Origin: 14-2 sp963628035
GTDB taxonomy: Bacteria; Bacillota; Clostridia; Lachnospirales; Lachnospiraceae
Length of the DNA: 64,000 bases
Assembly: GCA_963628035.1 (NCBI GenBank)
Contig: CAVGED010000046.1
Coordinates: 1 to 64,000, forward strand
Direction: 5' to 3'
A program made the position numbers and the translations under genes. Positions 61,952 through 64,000 of this stretch are shown one piece after another. Each line of letters starts with the position of its first letter. The first letter of the stretch is position 1. Below the pieces are notes generated by a model. That model saw only the letters and a list, made by a program, of their open reading frames with translations. It was not told where the DNA came from and ran no database searches.

Positions 61952-62230
61952 ATGGATCTATCACTTTTGCTAAACAACCCACAGTTAAATAATATTTCGC
62001 CGGAAAAGCTACAGTTTCTGATGGAAATGGCCAGCCAGAACCCCGGTTCCACGCCCAAGGATATGATGTCCGCACTGACAGCGGCCTCCTCCGCTGCCCA
62101 GAACAAAGGCGTGTCTTTCGACAATTCGGAGACGGATCTGATCGTGGAGGTACTGAAGATGAGCATGCCGGAAGGCGAACGCCGAAAGGCTGATATGATC
62201 TTAAGCATGATGAAAAAGAACCGGAAATAG
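61952..62230 (+). CDS. Small conserved-looking hypothetical protein
   Basis: The 92-residue protein (MDLSLLLNNPQLNNISPEKL) is predicted helical and has no signal peptide. It ends in a basic MMKKNRK. I do not recognise it. AAGGAG precedes the ATG by 5 bases, and a clear terminator follows at 62262. It appears monocistronic. The pattern of a hydrophobic helix pair with polar linkers suggests a protein-interaction role, which is a guess. Confidence 0.75.
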   Translation: MDLSLLLNNPQLNNISPEKLQFLMEMASQNPGSTPKDMMSALTAASSAAQNKGVSFDNSETDLIVEVLKMSMPEGERRKADMILSMMKKNRK

Positions 62231-62261
62231 AAAATGCGCTGCCAGGCGCACCGGAAATGCG

Positions 62262-62296
62262 AAAAGCAGAAGCTAAGGCTCCTGCTTTTCTGTTTT
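62262..62296 (+). terminator. Intrinsic terminator after the 92-residue protein gene
   Basis: AAAAGCAG at 62262-62269 pairs with CTGCTTTT at 62282-62289, with an inner AGC/GCT stem and a TAAG loop; CTGTTTT follows. It also faces the stop of the convergent ATPase gene. Confidence 0.8.
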
Positions 62297-62309
62297 GCTA
62301 ATTAAAATG

Positions 62310-64000
62310 TTACCGTCCCAACACAACCTTACACCGCTTCTTGTAACATGCAATGCCGAACTTGAAGATTTGCTGCATCCCCGCATCCACAAGCTCTTCC
62401 TCATATTTGTTCTTTTCAATCTGATCCATGGCTTTCTGGCAGCCCGCTTCAAGATCACCGTTCTCAGCGTATTTTACTTCTATTATGATACCGATCTCTT
62501 CCTCCTCGATCTCCACTAAAATATCGCTGTAGCCTTCTCCCGCCTCCGAATTGGAAGATACGCTCCAGCTGTCCTTGAAGCCCAGAAGTCCAAGAAGAAT
62601 TCCGTGGTAGAAGCTCTCCTTTTTATCCTTTCTCACCGCCGTGTCTCGGATACTGATGGTCTTTTTCAGATATGCATTGAACTTCTCCTCAACGCCGGAA
62701 GCATCCCCTTTCTGAAAAGCTTCACAAAACGCATCCAGTGCAGCTCCGTCCTGCCAGGCGGTATCCTGGAACCACTCATAAATCTGACTTTCAAATATTT
62801 CCCGGATCTCCCGGTTGGGGATTGCCAGCGTAACCTTTCTTCCCTGCGGCTTCCCCCGCTGGGTCAGATACCCTGTGGTAAACAGTATACTCCACAGATT
62901 GTCAATGGAAGCATATAACTCCTTGTAGGTCAATTCCTGCCGTACCGCCTTCTCGACAGTATTTCCCTCCATCAGCTGTTCGATTTCTCGCTTCGTCATT
63001 CCTTTTGCCATCTCGATAAAGTGGCGGATAATGTCATTTCCGCTGGTATTGGACCAGTAATTCCCCGGATATTCTTCCGGGTTGGCACGAAGCTTATCGC
63101 AGTAGCAGATCACATCCCAGGGACAGTACACATCCACATTTCCAAAATGATAGCCATCGTACCATTCTTTTATCGTGTCATAAAAATCAGACAGGTCATA
63201 GTAATCCAGAAGTCCTCTCACTTCCTGATCCGTAAAACCAAAATACTCATCAAACTGCACATCCAGGATTGTTAAGACTCTCAGGTTATTCAGTCCTGTG
63301 AAAATGCTCTCCTTTGACACTCGAAGACACCCGGTCAGGACAGCGAACTGCAGACTGTCATTTATCTTTAAGGCCTGACCAAAAAGATTGCGGATAAGAC
63401 TCACCATTTCTTCATAGTATCCTGCCTGCATGGCCTTATCCAGCGGGACATCGTACTCATCGATCAGAATGATCACTTTTTGTCCGTAATGCTTGTGCAG
63501 CAATATGGAGAGATTCTTTAGACTCTCCATCAATACGGAGTCCGCCATAGCATATGTTTCACGTCCGGTACGGTCAACTGATATGATCTGCTGGTACAGC
63601 ATTTTCTCACTTTCATTCAACTTACTGCTTTCCAGCAGAAATCCGAATCTCAATGCCTCATTTCCTATAATCGCACTCATCATGGTACGGGCTGTCGAAA
63701 AACTGGCTCCGTTCACGCCCTTCAGACTGATGGATATGACCGGATATTTCCCCATATATTCCTCACATAAGGCTGTCTCCTTGGAGATCTCCAGTCCATC
63801 AAACAGCGTGCTGTCACAGCCAATCTCAAAAAAGCTTTTCATCATGCTCATATTCAGAGACTTGCCAAATCTTCTTGGACGGGTGAAAAGGTTTACTTCT
63901 CCCCAGTTCTGCAATAATTCCCGGATAAGTCCCGTCTTATCTATATAATAAAACCCTTCCGTTCTGATTTTCGCAAAATTTTCAATTCCAATTGGAAGCT
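62310..64000 (-). CDS. AAA-ATPase-like protein with C-terminal PD-(D/E)XK nuclease domain, partial
   Basis: The gene runs off the right edge; the frame is open to 64000. The visible part has at least 560 residues. The N-terminus visible at the edge (LPIGIENFAKIRTEGFYYID) and RPRRFGKSLNMSMM (Walker A-like), then VIILIDEYDVPLD (Walker B), match the AAA-ATPase-like family that precedes DUF1703. The C-terminal YSDILVEIEEEEIGIIIEVK has the PD-(D/E)XK pattern. Such proteins occur in many copies in gut anaerobes. A mobile-element or defence function has been suggested but is not established. Confidence 0.9.
   Translation of the reverse strand, partial: LPIGIENFAKIRTEGFYYIDKTGLIRELLQNWGEVNLFTRPRRFGKSLNMSMMKSFFEIGCDSTLFDGLEISKETALCEEYMGKYPVISISLKGVNGASFSTARTMMSAIIGNEALRFGFLLESSKLNESEKMLYQQIISVDRTGRETYAMADSVLMESLKNLSILLHKHYGQKVIILIDEYDVPLDKAMQAGYYEEMVSLIRNLFGQALKINDSLQFAVLTGCLRVSKESIFTGLNNLRVLTILDVQFDEYFGFTDQEVRGLLDYYDLSDFYDTIKEWYDGYHFGNVDVYCPWDVICYCDKLRANPEEYPGNYWSNTSGNDIIRHFIEMAKGMTKREIEQLMEGNTVEKAVRQELTYKELYASIDNLWSILFTTGYLTQRGKPQGRKVTLAIPNREIREIFESQIYEWFQDTAWQDGAALDAFCEAFQKGDASGVEEKFNAYLKKTISIRDTAVRKDKKESFYHGILLGLLGFKDSWSVSSNSEAGEGYSDILVEIEEEEIGIIIEVKYAENGDLEAGCQKAMDQIEKNKYEEELVDAGMQQIFKFGIACYKKRCKVVLGR

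Overview
The window looks like the chromosome of an anaerobic, spore-forming gut Firmicute of the Lachnospiraceae type. The evidence is strong AGGAGG ribosome sites, moderate GC, a V-type ATPase operon, a sporulation sigma factor of the SigK family, the DUF5717/DUF5716 gene pair that I associate with Lachnospiraceae, and a large Gram-positive glycan-utilization locus with a CUT1 sugar transporter. I see no rRNA, tRNA, CRISPR array, phage gene or transposase.

Layout. 0.3-10.5 kb: an M32 carboxypeptidase, a MATE transporter with a hairpin leader, a three-gene operon (DUF5717 giant protein, actin/Hsp70-fold DUF5716-like protein, TPR-like protein), a class I/II aminotransferase and thioredoxin. 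10.7-12.5 kb: an orphan KdpD/KdpE-like two-component pair, followed by a 185-bp palindromic element. 12.7-37.8 kb: one ~25-kb minus-strand gene cluster. It runs from a transporter (a permease with a fused extracellular domain, a second permease, a binding lipoprotein) through a small membrane protein, a beta-helix lipoprotein, a giant membrane-anchored modular protein, a previously unlisted 47-aa ORF and a giant secreted modular protein, to cytoplasmic GH29, GH3, GH43, GH112 phosphorylase and a DUF4091/GH123-like enzyme. 38.0-43.5 kb: enolase-superfamily dehydratase, SDR, GH10 and RraA-like aldolase genes, divergent from an AraC regulator with a clear operator. 43.4-46.9 kb: a small zinc-ribbon ORF, a PocR-AraC regulator, prfC and sigK. 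46.9-52.3 kb: a DUF4349 lipoprotein and a MoxR-DUF58-transglutaminase operon. 52.4-61.1 kb: a nine-gene V-type ATPase operon. 61.2-64.0 kb: a Cys/Gly-rich tandem-duplicated protein, two small proteins and a partial AAA-ATPase/DUF1703 gene cut by the window end.

How the genes work together. In the glycan cluster the outer proteins would bind or cut a complex glycan, the transporter would import oligosaccharides, and the intracellular enzymes would remove fucose, phosphorolyse beta-galactosyl disaccharides and split the rest. GH112, GH29 and a GH123-like enzyme together suggest host mucin-type or other galactosyl-hexosamine glycans, though a plant galactosyl-rhamnose target is also possible. 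The neighbouring SDR, dehydratase and RraA genes look like a non-phosphorylative sugar-acid pathway. The most unusual signals are non-coding: a two-hairpin leader shared by trxA and the sugar permease, an ~80-nt structured repeat present twice (once inside the V-ATPase operon), and the 185-bp element at 12.5 kb. The chimeric permease and a 21-codon vestige of a GH43 gene also stand out.
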